Counted from the first letter of the stretch, positions 17,560 to 25,991 are shown. The stretch: DNA of 64,000 nucleotides from Lysobacter sp036697405 (GCF_036697405.1 NZ_JBAHWA010000012.1:31823-95822); one strand, 5' to 3'. The notes: generated by a model not told the origin, from the letters alone. Translations and numbers: made by a program.

Positions 17560-17973
17560 ATGGAAACCGCTATCGTCTATGCGCGCGAGGCCGGGGTCGC
17601 CGTCGCCGATTTCCGCCAGGTCCTGGTCGATTCCGGCCTGGCCGCGATCCGCCCGGTCGGCGACGAACCGCGCCTGCGGCAGATGCTGGATGCGGCCAAT
17701 CTGATCGTGACCGCGCGCCGGCCCGACGGCGAGCTGGTCGGCATCGCGCGCTGCGTCACCGACTTCGCCTGGTGCTGCTACCTGTCGGAGCTGGCGGTGT
17801 CGAAATCGGCGCAGGGGCTGGGCGTCGGCAAGGGCCTGCTCGACGAGACACGCCGGCAGCTGGGGCCCACGGTCAGCCTGATCCTGGCCTCGGTGCCCGA
17901 GGCGGTCGGCTTCTACGAACGCGCCGGCATGGCGCCGATGCAGCATACATTTTGGTATAAGCGCGAGTATTGA
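17560..17973 (+). CDS. GNAT family N-acetyltransferase
   Basis: 137-residue acetyl-CoA dependent acyltransferase. The core GNAT elements are present: a substrate strand ELVGIARCVTDF, acetyl-CoA pyrophosphate loop SELAVSKSAQGLGVGKGLLDE (Q/RxxGxG/A around residues 85-91) and the C-terminal VGFYERAGM motif before a final aromatic-rich strand. The acceptor substrate is unknown. The ATG at 17560 leaves a short N-terminus of about 20 residues before the first helix. It is a single gene 69 bp from the divergent BtuF-like gene. Confidence 0.85.
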   Translation: METAIVYAREAGVAVADFRQVLVDSGLAAIRPVGDEPRLRQMLDAANLIVTARRPDGELVGIARCVTDFAWCCYLSELAVSKSAQGLGVGKGLLDETRRQLGPTVSLILASVPEAVGFYERAGMAPMQHTFWYKREY

Positions 17974-18008
17974 GGGCCGGCGCCTTCGCCGTTGCCGATG
18001 GACGCGGC

Positions 18009-18040
18009 GATGCGGTTCGCTGCGCTCACCGCATCCTACG
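18009..18040. repeat. GATGCGG palindromic repeat, copy 1
   Basis: A 32-bp palindromic unit, GATGCGGTTCGC followed by TGCGCTCACCGCATCCTACG, between the two GNAT genes. A near-identical unit is at 58349-58381, and a related one is in the region 33735-33785. Each copy lies between genes that converge, consistent with a short dispersed repeat that may also act as a bidirectional terminator. Confidence 0.75.
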
Positions 18041-18063
18041 GTGGGGGTGGCGGCGGTCGTGGC

Positions 18064-18531
18064 TCAACGCAGCGATTTGCGGAAATACACCACGCGCTCG
18101 GTTTCCTCGAAACCGCAGGCCGCGTGCGCGCTATGCGCTTGATCGTTGTCGAGCAGGGAGTCGGACGCGAGCTCCTCGCAGCCGTGCGCCCGCGTCCAGG
18201 CCTCGATTCCTTCGATCAAGGCCCGGCCCAGGCCGCGCCCGCGCGAGTGCGGCGCCACGTACCAGCCTTCGAGAAAGCCCACCGGCGAAGTCTCGGTGCC
18301 GTTGACGTAGTCGCGGCGCAGGCTGGCTTCGGCAAAACCGCAGGCCCGCCCGCTTTCGTCGAAGGCGAGCAGGCAGATTTCGCGCTCGGGGCGGGACAGC
18401 ATGTCGCGCATCTCCTGCGCATGATCGTTCGCCGGCGCGCCGTCGTCGTCCGGCCACAGCGCCGCGCGCAGCGCCGCCCAGTCGGCCAGATCGGCCGCGG
18501 TCGCCGGCCGCACCCGCGCGGCTTGGTTCAC
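18064..18531 (-). CDS. Aminoglycoside 6'-N-acetyltransferase-like GNAT
   Basis: 155 residues. The whole protein follows the AAC(6')-I pattern: WAALRAALWP, an H..EM..ML segment, GFAEASLRRDYVNGTETSP, the acetyl-CoA loop VAPHSRGRGLGRALI, GCEELASDSLLDN and the C-terminal signature FEETERVVYFRKSL. Such enzymes transfer acetyl from acetyl-CoA to the 6'-amino group of kanamycin/tobramycin-type drugs. Chromosomal relatives are known in Stenotrophomonas and Serratia. A GTG start was chosen because it overlaps the pdxH stop by four bases (GTGA); an upstream methionine lies inside pdxH. The start is well argued; drug activity is inferred only. Confidence 0.88.
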   Translation of the reverse strand: MNQAARVRPATAADLADWAALRAALWPDDDGAPANDHAQEMRDMLSRPEREICLLAFDESGRACGFAEASLRRDYVNGTETSPVGFLEGWYVAPHSRGRGLGRALIEGIEAWTRAHGCEELASDSLLDNDQAHSAHAACGFEETERVVYFRKSLR

Positions 18532-19130
18532 GGATACAGCATCCGCTTGGACCAGTCGCCGGCGCGGTCGCATTCGTACAGCCAGCGCTCGTGCAGGCGG
18601 AAATCGGCGCCGTACCAGAACTCGATCTTCTCCGGGCGCACGCGCAGGCCGGTCCAGCGCGGTGGGCGCGGCACCTCGCGGCCCTCGAAACGCTGCTCGA
18701 CCTGGGCCAGGCGCTGTTCGAAGGTCTCGCGCGATTCCAGGGTTTCCGACTGCAGCGAGGCCCAGGCGCCGAGCTGGCTCACGCGCGGGCGCGAGGCGAA
18801 ATAGGCGTCGGCCTCGGCGTCGGACACGATCTCGGCCGCGCCTTCCACGCGCACCTGCACGCCGTTGCGCACGCGCGGCCAGTGGAACAGCAGCGCGGCA
18901 TGCGGATTGGCCTGCAACTCGCGGCCCTTGCGGCCGTCCAGATGGGTGTAGAACACGAAACCGCGCGCGTCGTGCGCCTTCAGCAGCACGATGCGTGCCG
19001 ACGGCCGCGCGTCCAGGCCGGCGGTGGCGACGGTCATGGCGGTGGGATCGGGCTCGCCGGCGGCGCGCGCTTCCTCGAACAGACCGGAAAATCCTGCGAT
19101 GGCTTCGGCTAACAAGGGATGTGGGTTCAT
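18528..19130 (-). CDS. pdxH: Pyridoxamine/pyridoxine 5'-phosphate oxidase
   Basis: FMN-dependent oxidase forming pyridoxal 5'-phosphate from PNP or PMP, cytosolic, 200 residues. Signatures include AMTVATAGLDARPSARIVLLK, FVFYTHLDGRKG (FMN binding), HWPRVRNGVQVRVEG and the C-terminal block WTGLRVRPEKIEFWYGADFRLHER with the PLP/FMN-contacting residues. The family normally runs to 200-220 residues. The AAC(6')-like gene overlaps its 3' end by four bases, so the two are co-translated. It starts 17 bp from the divergent kinase gene, leaving little room for separate promoters. Confidence 0.96.
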   Translation of the reverse strand: MNPHPLLAEAIAGFSGLFEEARAAGEPDPTAMTVATAGLDARPSARIVLLKAHDARGFVFYTHLDGRKGRELQANPHAALLFHWPRVRNGVQVRVEGAAEIVSDAEADAYFASRPRVSQLGAWASLQSETLESRETFEQRLAQVEQRFEGREVPRPPRWTGLRVRPEKIEFWYGADFRLHERWLYECDRAGDWSKRMLYP

Positions 19131-19147
19131 TGCGTTATTGTGGCGCG

Positions 19148-20002
19148 ATGGCGCCCGTTCCGCATCCCTCCGCCGCCAACGCCTACGGCGCGGATTTCGT
19201 CGAGCGCGTGCTCGACGACGCCCTCAGCCACGCCGCCCGCGTCTACGCGATCGCCGGCTTGCAGGGCAGCGGCAAATCGACCCTGGCCGCGCAGGTCGCC
19301 GCGCGCGCCCGCGAACGCGGCCTGCGGGTGGCGGTGCTGTCGGTCGACGATTGCTACCTGGGCCGGCGCGAACGCGCGCGCCTGGGCCGCCAGGTGCATC
19401 CCCTGCTGGCCACGCGCGGGCCGCCCGGCACGCACGAGCCCGAACTGGCCTGCGCGACCCTGGACGCGCTGCGCGCATGCGGCGCGGCGCGGCTGCCGCG
19501 CTTCGACAAACTCGGCGACCGGCGCCTGCCGCCGTCGCGCTGGCCGCAGGTGCGCGGCATCGACCTGACCCTGTTCGAAGGCTGGTTCCTCAAGACCCCG
19601 GCGCAGACGGCGCAGGAACTGAGCGCGCCGGTCAACGCCCTGGAACGCGAGGAGGATCCGGACGGCGCCTGGCGCGGCTACTGCAACCGGGCCCTGGCGA
19701 ACGACTATCCGCCGCTGTGGGCGCGCCTGGACCGGCTGCTGTTCCTGCGGCCGCCGGGCTTCGGGCGCGTGCCGGAATGGCGCTGGCAGCAGGAATGCGC
19801 GCTGCAGGCCGCCAGCCCCGGGCGCGTCGGCATGGACCGCGCCCAGATCGAACGTTTCGTGCGCCTGTTCGAACGCGTGAGCCGGCAGGCGCTGGCGCGG
19901 CTGCCGGAGATCGCGGACTGGACGGTCGCGCTGGATGCGCGCCGGCGCGTGCTCGGCCAGGCCGGCGCGCCGCCGCGGATGGGCGCCCTCACTCGACGAT
20001 GA
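19148..20002 (+). CDS. P-loop kinase, probable D-glycerate 3-kinase type
   Basis: 284-residue kinase of the P-loop small-molecule kinase group (uridine kinase/phosphoribulokinase-like), closest by pattern to the D-glycerate 3-kinase (GLYK) family. Walker A is GLQGSGKST (37-45), followed by LSVDDCYLGRRERARLG, RGPPGTHE, RFDKLGDRRLPPSRWP and FEGWFL. The SxDDxY block and the GxPGTHD-like loop are characteristic of GLYK/YggC proteins. The product would be 3-phosphoglycerate in glycerate metabolism, but no glycerate pathway gene is adjacent. Its 3' end overlaps the convergent dodecin gene by 14 bp. Confidence 0.82.
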   Translation: MAPVPHPSAANAYGADFVERVLDDALSHAARVYAIAGLQGSGKSTLAAQVAARARERGLRVAVLSVDDCYLGRRERARLGRQVHPLLATRGPPGTHEPELACATLDALRACGAARLPRFDKLGDRRLPPSRWPQVRGIDLTLFEGWFLKTPAQTAQELSAPVNALEREEDPDGAWRGYCNRALANDYPPLWARLDRLLFLRPPGFGRVPEWRWQQECALQAASPGRVGMDRAQIERFVRLFERVSRQALARLPEIADWTVALDARRRVLGQAGAPPRMGALTRR

Positions 20003-20192
20003 AGCTCACCCGCAGGTTGACCCGCCACTCGTTGACCGTGCCGTCGTCGTCGGTCACGACCTTGATCTCGTTGACCCAGGCGCCCTTGATGTTCTTCACC
20101 GATTCGCCGCACTTCTTCAGTCCCGATTTGACCGCGTCCTCCATGCTGGTCTTGGAAGAGGCGTTGAGTTCGATGATCTTGGCGATCGCCAT
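19989..20192 (-). CDS. Dodecin flavin-binding protein
   Basis: 67-residue dodecin: forms hollow dodecamers that bind and buffer flavins (family knowledge). The sequence has the family pattern AIAKIIELNASSKTSMEDAV, IKGAWVNEIKV (the flavin-stacking Trp at about residue 39) and the final strand EWRVNLRVSFIVE. It is monocistronic. The start ATG at 20192 is preceded by a GGGAG ribosome site. The last 14 bases lie inside the 3' end of the convergent kinase gene. Confidence 0.93.
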   Translation of the reverse strand: MAIAKIIELNASSKTSMEDAVKSGLKKCGESVKNIKGAWVNEIKVVTDDDGTVNEWRVNLRVSFIVE

Positions 20193-20318
20193 GGCGTGCT
20201 CCCGTCTGGCCGGCGCGCGGGTTTGCGGCCGGAACGGCGAGCCTAGGCCGGCCGGCGTTAAGGCCACGCAACAGCCCGCGGGCGCCGACGCGGGGCCGCA
20301 GCTGGCTACAATCGCGGC

Positions 20319-20873
20319 ATGAATCCCGCGAGCAATCTGATCCTGGTGGGCCCGATGGGGGCCGGCAAGAGTTGCATCGGCCGCCGCCTGGCCGAGCGCT
20401 ACGGCCTGCGCCTGGCCGACGCCGACCGCGAGATCGAGCAGCGCACCGGCGCCACCGTGGCCACCATCTTCGAATGCGAGGGCGAGGCCGGCTTCCGCGC
20501 CCGCGAGCGCGCGACCCTGGCCGAGCTGCTGGCCGAGGACGGCCTGCTGCTGGCCACCGGCGGCGGCGCGGTGCTGGACCCGGACAACCGCGCCCTGCTG
20601 CGCCAGCGCGGCTATGTGGTGCACCTGCAGGTGAGCGTGGAAGCGCAGCTGGAGCGCCTGGCGCGCGACCGCACCCGCCCGCTGCTGGCGCGCGAGGACC
20701 GCGAGGACGTGCTGCGCACGCTGTCCGCGCAGCGCGCGCCGATGTACGCCGACGTCGCCGACCTGCGCTTCGACACCGAACGCATGACCGCGGCCGAGGC
20801 CGCGGACAAGCTCGCCGACCAACTCGACAGCTGCTGGCGCCGCCTTGCGCACCCGCACGGAGCCTCCGCATGA
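20319..20873 (+). CDS. aroK: Shikimate kinase
   Basis: Phosphorylates shikimate at the 3-OH using ATP, in the pathway to chorismate. 184 residues. The Walker A motif is VGPMGAGKSCIGRRLA, the shikimate-binding DADREIEQRTG contains the conserved Asp/Arg, FECEGEAGFRARE is the mid-region signature, ATGGGAVLD is the Gly-rich Walker B-like loop, and RTRPLLA is the lid with the catalytic Arg. Its stop overlaps the aroB start by four bases (ATGA), so the two shikimate enzymes are coupled. Confidence 0.96.
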   Translation: MNPASNLILVGPMGAGKSCIGRRLAERYGLRLADADREIEQRTGATVATIFECEGEAGFRARERATLAELLAEDGLLLATGGGAVLDPDNRALLRQRGYVVHLQVSVEAQLERLARDRTRPLLAREDREDVLRTLSAQRAPMYADVADLRFDTERMTAAEAADKLADQLDSCWRRLAHPHGASA

Positions 20874-21991
20874 CCGCCCCGGTTTCCCCCGCCCTGCACC
20901 ACGTCAAAGTTTCCGGCGACTCGCCCTACCCGATCGAGATCGGTCCTGGTTTGCTCGCGCAGGCCGAACCCATCGCCACCCGGCTGCGCGGCCGCCACGC
21001 CCTGATCGTCAGCGACGGCAACGTCGCGCCGCTGTATGCCGACGCGCTGGAAAACGCGCTGCACGCGGCCAAGCCGAATCTGGCCTTGGGGCGCTATGTG
21101 CTGCCGCCGGGCGAACACGAAAAAAACCTGGCCCGCTTCGGCGAATGCCTGGATGCGCTGGCCCGGCTCGGCGCCACCCGCGACGCCACCGTGCTAGCCC
21201 TGGGCGGCGGCGTGGTCGGCGACCTGGCCGGTTTCGCCGCGGCCTGCTGGATGCGCGGCATCGACGTGGTGCAGCTGCCGACCACCCTGCTGGCGATGGT
21301 CGATTCCTCGGTCGGCGGCAAGACCGCGGTGGACCTGCCCAGCGGCAAGAACCTGGTCGGCGCCTTCCATCCGCCGCGCGCGGTGTTCGCCGACACCGCA
21401 ACCCTGCGCAGTCTGCCCGCGCGCGAACTGCGCGCCGGCCTGGCCGAAGTGGTGAAGTACGGCGCGATCTTCGACGACACCTTCCTGGATTGGCTGGAAG
21501 CGCACGCCGACGCGCTGCTGGACGGCGACGACGCGGCCCTGGCCCAGGCGATCGCGCGCAGTTGCGCCTACAAGGCCGACGTGGTCGCACGTGATCCCTA
21601 CGAGCACGGCGACCGCGCCCTGCTCAACTTCGGCCACACCTTCGGCCACGCGATCGAAACCGAACAGGGCTACGCCGGCGCCACCGGCGACGGCCTCAAC
21701 CACGGCGAGGCGGTCGCGGTCGGCATGGTCCTGGCGGCGCGGCTGTCGACCGAGCTGGGCATGGCCGGCGCCGCCGACGCGCAACGCCTGCGCGCCCTGC
21801 TCGAACGCTTCGGCCTGCCGACCGCGATCCCGGCCGGGCTGTCGCCGCAGGCGCTGCTGGCGCGCATGCGCCTGGACAAGAAAGCCGACGCCGCCGGCCT
21901 GCGCTTCATCCTCTGGGACCACGCCGGCCAGGCCCGGGTCGCCGCGGGCGTGGCCGACGAGGCGGTATTGCGCGTACTGGCGAACGGTTGA
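20870..21991 (+). CDS. aroB: 3-Dehydroquinate synthase
   Basis: NAD+- and Zn/Co-dependent cyclisation of DAHP to 3-dehydroquinate, second step of the shikimate pathway. 373 residues. Visible signatures are the NAD-binding GGGVVGDLAGFAAACWMRGI, TTLLAMVDSSVGGKTAVDLPSGKNLVGAFHPP (active site; reported here in its two halves around residues 140-170), EVVKYG, LLNFGHTFGHAIE with the metal-binding His, and NHGEAVAVGM. It follows aroK with an ATGA overlap. The aroK-aroB-hemE order is usual in xanthomonads. Confidence 0.97.
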   Translation: MTAPVSPALHHVKVSGDSPYPIEIGPGLLAQAEPIATRLRGRHALIVSDGNVAPLYADALENALHAAKPNLALGRYVLPPGEHEKNLARFGECLDALARLGATRDATVLALGGGVVGDLAGFAAACWMRGIDVVQLPTTLLAMVDSSVGGKTAVDLPSGKNLVGAFHPPRAVFADTATLRSLPARELRAGLAEVVKYGAIFDDTFLDWLEAHADALLDGDDAALAQAIARSCAYKADVVARDPYEHGDRALLNFGHTFGHAIETEQGYAGATGDGLNHGEAVAVGMVLAARLSTELGMAGAADAQRLRALLERFGLPTAIPAGLSPQALLARMRLDKKADAAGLRFILWDHAGQARVAAGVADEAVLRVLANG

Positions 21992-22118
21992 GCCAGGACC
22001 AGCGGCGTGCGATTCGTAGCCCGCCTTGCTTGCCGCGGTCGCTGGCCGCACAGTGGCGCACCGGCCCGCGGCCACAAGGCGCGGCGCCCTTCAGGGGCAA
22101 ATGCATAGGGACAACGGC

Positions 22119-22571
22119 ATGAGCGCGAGCTTCAATTACCTCGAGAAGCATTACTGCGCCACCGATAGCGCCCAGATCGCAGCGCAATTACTACTGGAGC
22201 GCTACAGCCTGAATCCACGCCCGCGCAGTTCGGCGGTGGTTTACGCCACCGACTGGAATGCCTGGACCGCGTCGATCGCGAACGCGGTGCGCGCGTACTC
22301 GGATCCCAGCGTCGCCTCGCCCAATGCCGTAGCCAAGCTCAACGACCGTGTGGGCCACTGGAACATTTTCCTTAGCGGTCTGCGCTACGTCCACGCCACC
22401 CGCTTGATGGAGAGCGGCAGGTCGGTGTATCGGATCGACGACTATCACAACGGCACGGTCGAGGTGGTCGCGCGAGTGCTGCCCGGTACTCCGTTGCAGA
22501 TGGGCGACGTGCTCTGGTTCCAGACGGTACTCAGCCCCCTGCAGGGGCCGGTGGACTTGCCGCCGCAATAG
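22119..22571 (+). CDS. Orphan protein of unknown function
   Basis: 150 residues, not recognised. The start at 22119 has a ribosome-site match (AGGGA about 8 bases upstream). An N-terminal helix, MSASFNYLEKHYCATD, resembles nothing known. A central WNAWTASIANAVRAYSDPSV / LNDRVGHWNIFLSGLRYV section is amphipathic, and the C-terminal part (YRIDDYHNGTVEVVARVLPG) looks like beta strands. There is no signal peptide or membrane helix. Codon use seems less GC-extreme than aroB upstream, which could mean recent acquisition; this was judged by eye only. It lies between aroB and a cysteine hydrolase with no obvious operon partner. Confidence 0.7.
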   Translation: MSASFNYLEKHYCATDSAQIAAQLLLERYSLNPRPRSSAVVYATDWNAWTASIANAVRAYSDPSVASPNAVAKLNDRVGHWNIFLSGLRYVHATRLMESGRSVYRIDDYHNGTVEVVARVLPGTPLQMGDVLWFQTVLSPLQGPVDLPPQ

Positions 22572-22712
22572 GCGGCGACGCGGCGGTGCTCGCTTGCAGA
22601 GGCGGCCCTCGCCCCTCTATCGCCGACAGCCTTCAGGCGCCGCCGGCGGAAGAGGGCGATGACGCGAGGTTTGGCGGGTCGCGGATAAACCGGCTGCGGC
22701 CACGTGACGCGC

Positions 22713-23345
22713 TTACGCCGCCGCCTTCACCCGCACCAGCGCCCGCTGATTCGACGCATACGGATTGTCGAGGTACGGCGCCGCGTCGTTCGCGAGCGCG
22801 GCGATCCATTCGTCGGTGCCCAGCACCGCCGCGAAGCGGCTCTGGAACACCACCGAGAACACCCGATGGATCTCCTCGGCGCTGGCCTGGCCGGCGCTGT
22901 TCTCGTACGACAGCGAGCCGCTGGCGTCGTGCAGGAACTCGACATTGAGCTGCAGGTGCGCGGCCTCCAGGATGGTGGACGCGTCGCAGTTGTGGGTCAT
23001 GTAGCCGACGATGCTGAGCGTGTCGATGCCGTTGCTCGCGATCCAATCCTTGAGGTCGGTGCCGGTGAACACGCTGGGGAAGTTCTTTTCGATGTAGTGG
23101 TCGCGCGGGCGACCGCCGACGACTTCGTTGAGCTCCCAGCCCGGCGTGCCTTTGACGAACACCGGCGCCTGCGGCGGCGCGGTGTTCTGCACCACCACCA
23201 CCGGCACGCCGGCGGCGCGCGCGGCGTCCATGGCGCGGCCGATGTTGGGCAGGGTCTGGCTCACCGGCGGGTATTCGATGAGCAGACCGCCGTTGAAGTA
23301 TTCGTTCTGGACGTCGACGACGATCAAGGCGCGCTTGCGGGTCAT
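22713..23345 (-). CDS. Isochorismatase-family cysteine hydrolase
   Basis: 210-residue amidase/nicotinamidase-like hydrolase. The catalytic triad is visible: Asp11 in ALIVVDVQNEY, Lys87 in HYIEKNFPSVF and Cys120 in GYMTHNCDAST, with the cis-peptide GYMTHNC loop typical of the family. The substrate is unknown; candidates include isochorismate-like esters, carbamates, nicotinamide or other amides. It is divergent from a GlxA-type AraC regulator gene (104-bp gap), a common arrangement in which the regulator controls the hydrolase. Confidence 0.9.
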   Translation of the reverse strand: MTRKRALIVVDVQNEYFNGGLLIEYPPVSQTLPNIGRAMDAARAAGVPVVVVQNTAPPQAPVFVKGTPGWELNEVVGGRPRDHYIEKNFPSVFTGTDLKDWIASNGIDTLSIVGYMTHNCDASTILEAAHLQLNVEFLHDASGSLSYENSAGQASAEEIHRVFSVVFQSRFAAVLGTDEWIAALANDAAPYLDNPYASNQRALVRVKAAA

Positions 23346-23415
23346 GGCGGAACTCCTGGCTGAAATGAGGAATCGGACGACGCCTATGCTCCGCCCGGGC
23401 CTGAATCGCCGACAG

Positions 23416-23450
23416 TGGCCCGATTGCCAATATTCGATAGAATCGGGCCA
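23416..23450. promoter_or_regulatory. Inverted repeat reaching the regulator start codon
   Basis: Perfect 10-bp arms TGGCCCGATT (23416-23425) and AATCGGGCCA (23441-23450) with a 15-nt AT-rich loop. The right arm ends on the A of the regulator's ATG. It could be an operator for autoregulation and for the divergent hydrolase gene, or an RNA hairpin that hides the ribosome site. Confidence 0.6.
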
Positions 23451-24403
23451 TGAGTCCCGACACCATCGCCGTGGTCGCCTTCGACCGCATCAGCCCCTTC
23501 CATCTGTCGGTGCCCTGCATCGTGTTCGAGGACCGCGGCTTCGACGGCCAGCCGCGCTTCGAGCTGCGGGTGTGCGCGGCCGAGCCCGGCCCGCTGCGCA
23601 CCCAGGCCGGTTTCAGCCTCGGGGTCGAGCACGGGCTGGAAGGCCTGGACGAGGCCGGGGTGGTGATCGTGCCGTCCTGGCGCGACGCCGACGAACGCCC
23701 GCCCGAGGCGCTGCTGCAGGCCCTGCGCCGGGCCCACGCGCGCGGCGCGCAGATCGTCGGCCTGTGCCTGGGCGCCTATGTGCTGGCCGAGGCCGGCCTG
23801 CTCGACGGCCGCCGCGCCACCACCCATTGGCATTGGAGCGAGCACTTCGCACGGCGCTATCCGCAGGTGCGCCTGCAATGGGACGTGCTCTACGTCGACG
23901 ATGCCGAACTGACCACCTCGGCCGGCACCGCGGCGGCGCTGGACTGCTGCCTGCACCTGCTGCGCCGGCGCTGCGGCGCCGAGCTGGCCAGCCGGGTCGC
24001 GCGGCGGCTGGTGGTGGCCCCGCACCGCCAGGGCGGCCAGGCCCAGTACATCGAGCGGCCGGTGCCGGCCTCGGCCCAGGACGAGCGTCTGTCCGGGGTG
24101 CTGAGCTGGGCCCTGGCCCATCTGGAGCGGCCGCACAGCCTGGACGCGCTGGCCGAACGCGCGCTGATGAGCCGGCGCAACTTCACCCGCCGTTTCCGCC
24201 AGACCACCGGCACCACGGTCGCGCAGTGGCTGCTCAACCAGCGCCTGGCGCGCGCGCAGCGGCTGCTGGAGAGCACCGACCGGCCGGTCGAGGCGATCGC
24301 CGCCGACACCGGTTTCGGTTCGGCGGTGTCGCTGCGCCAGCGCTTCGCGGCCGCGCTCAAGACCTCGCCCTCGGCCTATCGGCGCGAGTTCCGCGGCGGC
24401 TGA
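23450..24403 (+). CDS. GlxA-type AraC family transcriptional regulator
   Basis: 317 residues in two parts. Residues 1-190 are a DJ-1/PfpI-like domain with the nucleophile-elbow Cys in IVGLCLGAYVLAEAGLLDGR, as in GlxA/FtrA regulators. Residues 210-312 are an AraC DNA-binding domain with two helix-turn-helix units: LDALAERALMSRRNFTRRFR and PVEAIAADTGFGSAVSLRQRF. The ligand is unknown; the DJ-1 domain is usually regulatory rather than enzymatic in this family. It is divergent from the cysteine hydrolase, its likely target. Confidence 0.92.
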   Translation: MSPDTIAVVAFDRISPFHLSVPCIVFEDRGFDGQPRFELRVCAAEPGPLRTQAGFSLGVEHGLEGLDEAGVVIVPSWRDADERPPEALLQALRRAHARGAQIVGLCLGAYVLAEAGLLDGRRATTHWHWSEHFARRYPQVRLQWDVLYVDDAELTTSAGTAAALDCCLHLLRRRCGAELASRVARRLVVAPHRQGGQAQYIERPVPASAQDERLSGVLSWALAHLERPHSLDALAERALMSRRNFTRRFRQTTGTTVAQWLLNQRLARAQRLLESTDRPVEAIAADTGFGSAVSLRQRFAAALKTSPSAYRREFRGG

Positions 24404-24439
24404 CCCCGTTGCGGCGCCGCCTGCCGCTACAATCCGGTC

Positions 24440-24697
24440 GTGCGCCTGCTCCTACAACAACGCCCCGACGGCCGCGAAGCCCCGCGCTTCGTGCAACTGA
24501 TGCTGCAGCCCGATCTGCTGGGCGGCTGGACCCTGGTGCGCGAAACTGGCCAGATCGGCGGGCGTAGCACTCTGCGCCGGGAGCAGTTCATGGACCGCGA
24601 CAGCGCCTTCGCCGCGCTCGAGCACGCGCGCGACCAGCAACTCAAGCGCGGTTTCCAGTTGATGTTCGCCCAAGGCGCGGAAGCGCCGCCCGAGTGA
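24440..24697 (+). CDS. WGR-domain protein
   Basis: 85 residues made almost wholly of a WGR domain: GGWTLVRETGQIGGRSTLRRE with the Trp-x-Leu and Gly-Arg positions, followed by the helix DSAFAALEHARDQQLKRGF. WGR domains are found in PARP-like enzymes and the MolR regulator and are thought to bind nucleic acids; stand-alone members have no assigned role. It follows the AraC gene after 36 bp on the same strand and could share its transcript. Confidence 0.8.
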   Translation: MRLLLQQRPDGREAPRFVQLMLQPDLLGGWTLVRETGQIGGRSTLRREQFMDRDSAFAALEHARDQQLKRGFQLMFAQGAEAPPE

Positions 24698-24903
24698 TCC
24701 GGCCCCGCGCGGGCGCAGCGAAGCGGCGACCCGACGCCCGCCGCCGCGCGATCGCGGGCTTTGCCGGCGCGGGCCGCGCGCTTGACCGCACCGCGGCGGA
24801 ACACAGCAACGCAGCCACGCAGGCCAATACGGCTCGCTTCGCCCGCGCCGCGCCGCGATAATGCGCGCCCGAGCCGACGCCCCCACGCGCACCAGGAACC
24901 AGA

Positions 24904-25986
24904 ATGACCGCCATCGACGCCGCACCCGCCAACGACCGCTTCCTGCGCGCCCTGCGCCGCGAGCCGGTCGACCGCACCCCGGTGTGGCTGATGCGCCAGG
25001 CCGGCCGCTACCTGCCCGAGTACCGCGCCACCCGCGCCCAGGCCGGCAGCTTCCTTAACCTGGCCAAGAACCCGGAGCTGGCCTGCGAGGTCACCCTGCA
25101 GCCGCTGCGCCGTTTCCCGCTGGACGCCACGATCCTGTTCTCCGACATCCTCACCGTGCCCGACGCGATGGGCCTGGGCCTGTACTTCGCCGACGGCGAG
25201 GGCCCGAAGTTCGAGCGCCCGATCCGCAGCGCCGCCGACATCGACCGCCTGGCCGTGCCGGACATGGAAGGCGAACTGCGTTACGTGATGGACGCGGTGC
25301 GCACCATCCGTCGCGAACTCAACGGTTCGGTGCCGCTGATCGGTTTCTCCGGCAGCCCCTGGACCATCGCCTGCTACATGGTCGAAGGCGGCGGCAGCGA
25401 CAACTATTCCAAGGTCAAGGCGCTCGCGCTCAACGACCCGGCGGCGATGCACAAACTGCTGGGCGTGGTCACCGACGCGGTGATCGCCTACCTGCAGGCC
25501 CAGCACGCCGCCGGCGCGCAGGCGCTGCAGGTGTTCGACACCTGGGGCGGCGTGCTGTCGCCGGCGATGTACCGCGAGTTCTCGCTGCGCTACCTGCAGC
25601 GCATCGCCGCCGAACTGCCGCGCGGCGCAGGCGCGGAACGCGCGCCGCTGATCCTGTTCGGCAAGGGCAACGATCCCTATCTGGAAGAGCTGGCCGCCAG
25701 CGGCGCCGAAGCGGTGGGCGTGGACTGGACCATCGGCCTGGGCGATACCGCGCGCCGCATCGGCGGCCGCGTCGCGATCCAGGGCAATCTGGATCCGGTC
25801 ACCCTGTACGCGACGCCGCAAGCGATCCGCGCCGAAGTCGGACGCGCGCTGGACGATTACCGCGACGGCAACGGCGGCTCGCGCGAAGGCCACGTGTTCA
25901 ACCTCGGCCACGGCCTGTCGCCGGACATGAGTCCCGACCATGTCGCAGCGATGGTGCGCGCAGTACACGAATTGAGTGCGCGCTGA
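24904..25986 (+). CDS. hemE: Uroporphyrinogen decarboxylase
   Basis: Decarboxylates the four acetate chains of uroporphyrinogen III to give coproporphyrinogen III in heme synthesis. 360 residues, standard length. Family signatures are PVWLMRQAGRYLPEYR (signature 1), FSDILTVPDAMGLGL with the catalytic Asp, GFSGSPWTIACYMVEG (signature 2), FDTWGGVLSP, and the C-terminal HGLSPDMSPDHVAAMV. A 206-bp gap separates it from the WGR gene and a hairpin follows it. Confidence 0.97.
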   Translation: MTAIDAAPANDRFLRALRREPVDRTPVWLMRQAGRYLPEYRATRAQAGSFLNLAKNPELACEVTLQPLRRFPLDATILFSDILTVPDAMGLGLYFADGEGPKFERPIRSAADIDRLAVPDMEGELRYVMDAVRTIRRELNGSVPLIGFSGSPWTIACYMVEGGGSDNYSKVKALALNDPAAMHKLLGVVTDAVIAYLQAQHAAGAQALQVFDTWGGVLSPAMYREFSLRYLQRIAAELPRGAGAERAPLILFGKGNDPYLEELAASGAEAVGVDWTIGLGDTARRIGGRVAIQGNLDPVTLYATPQAIRAEVGRALDDYRDGNGGSREGHVFNLGHGLSPDMSPDHVAAMVRAVHELSAR

Positions 25987-25991
25987 CACAG

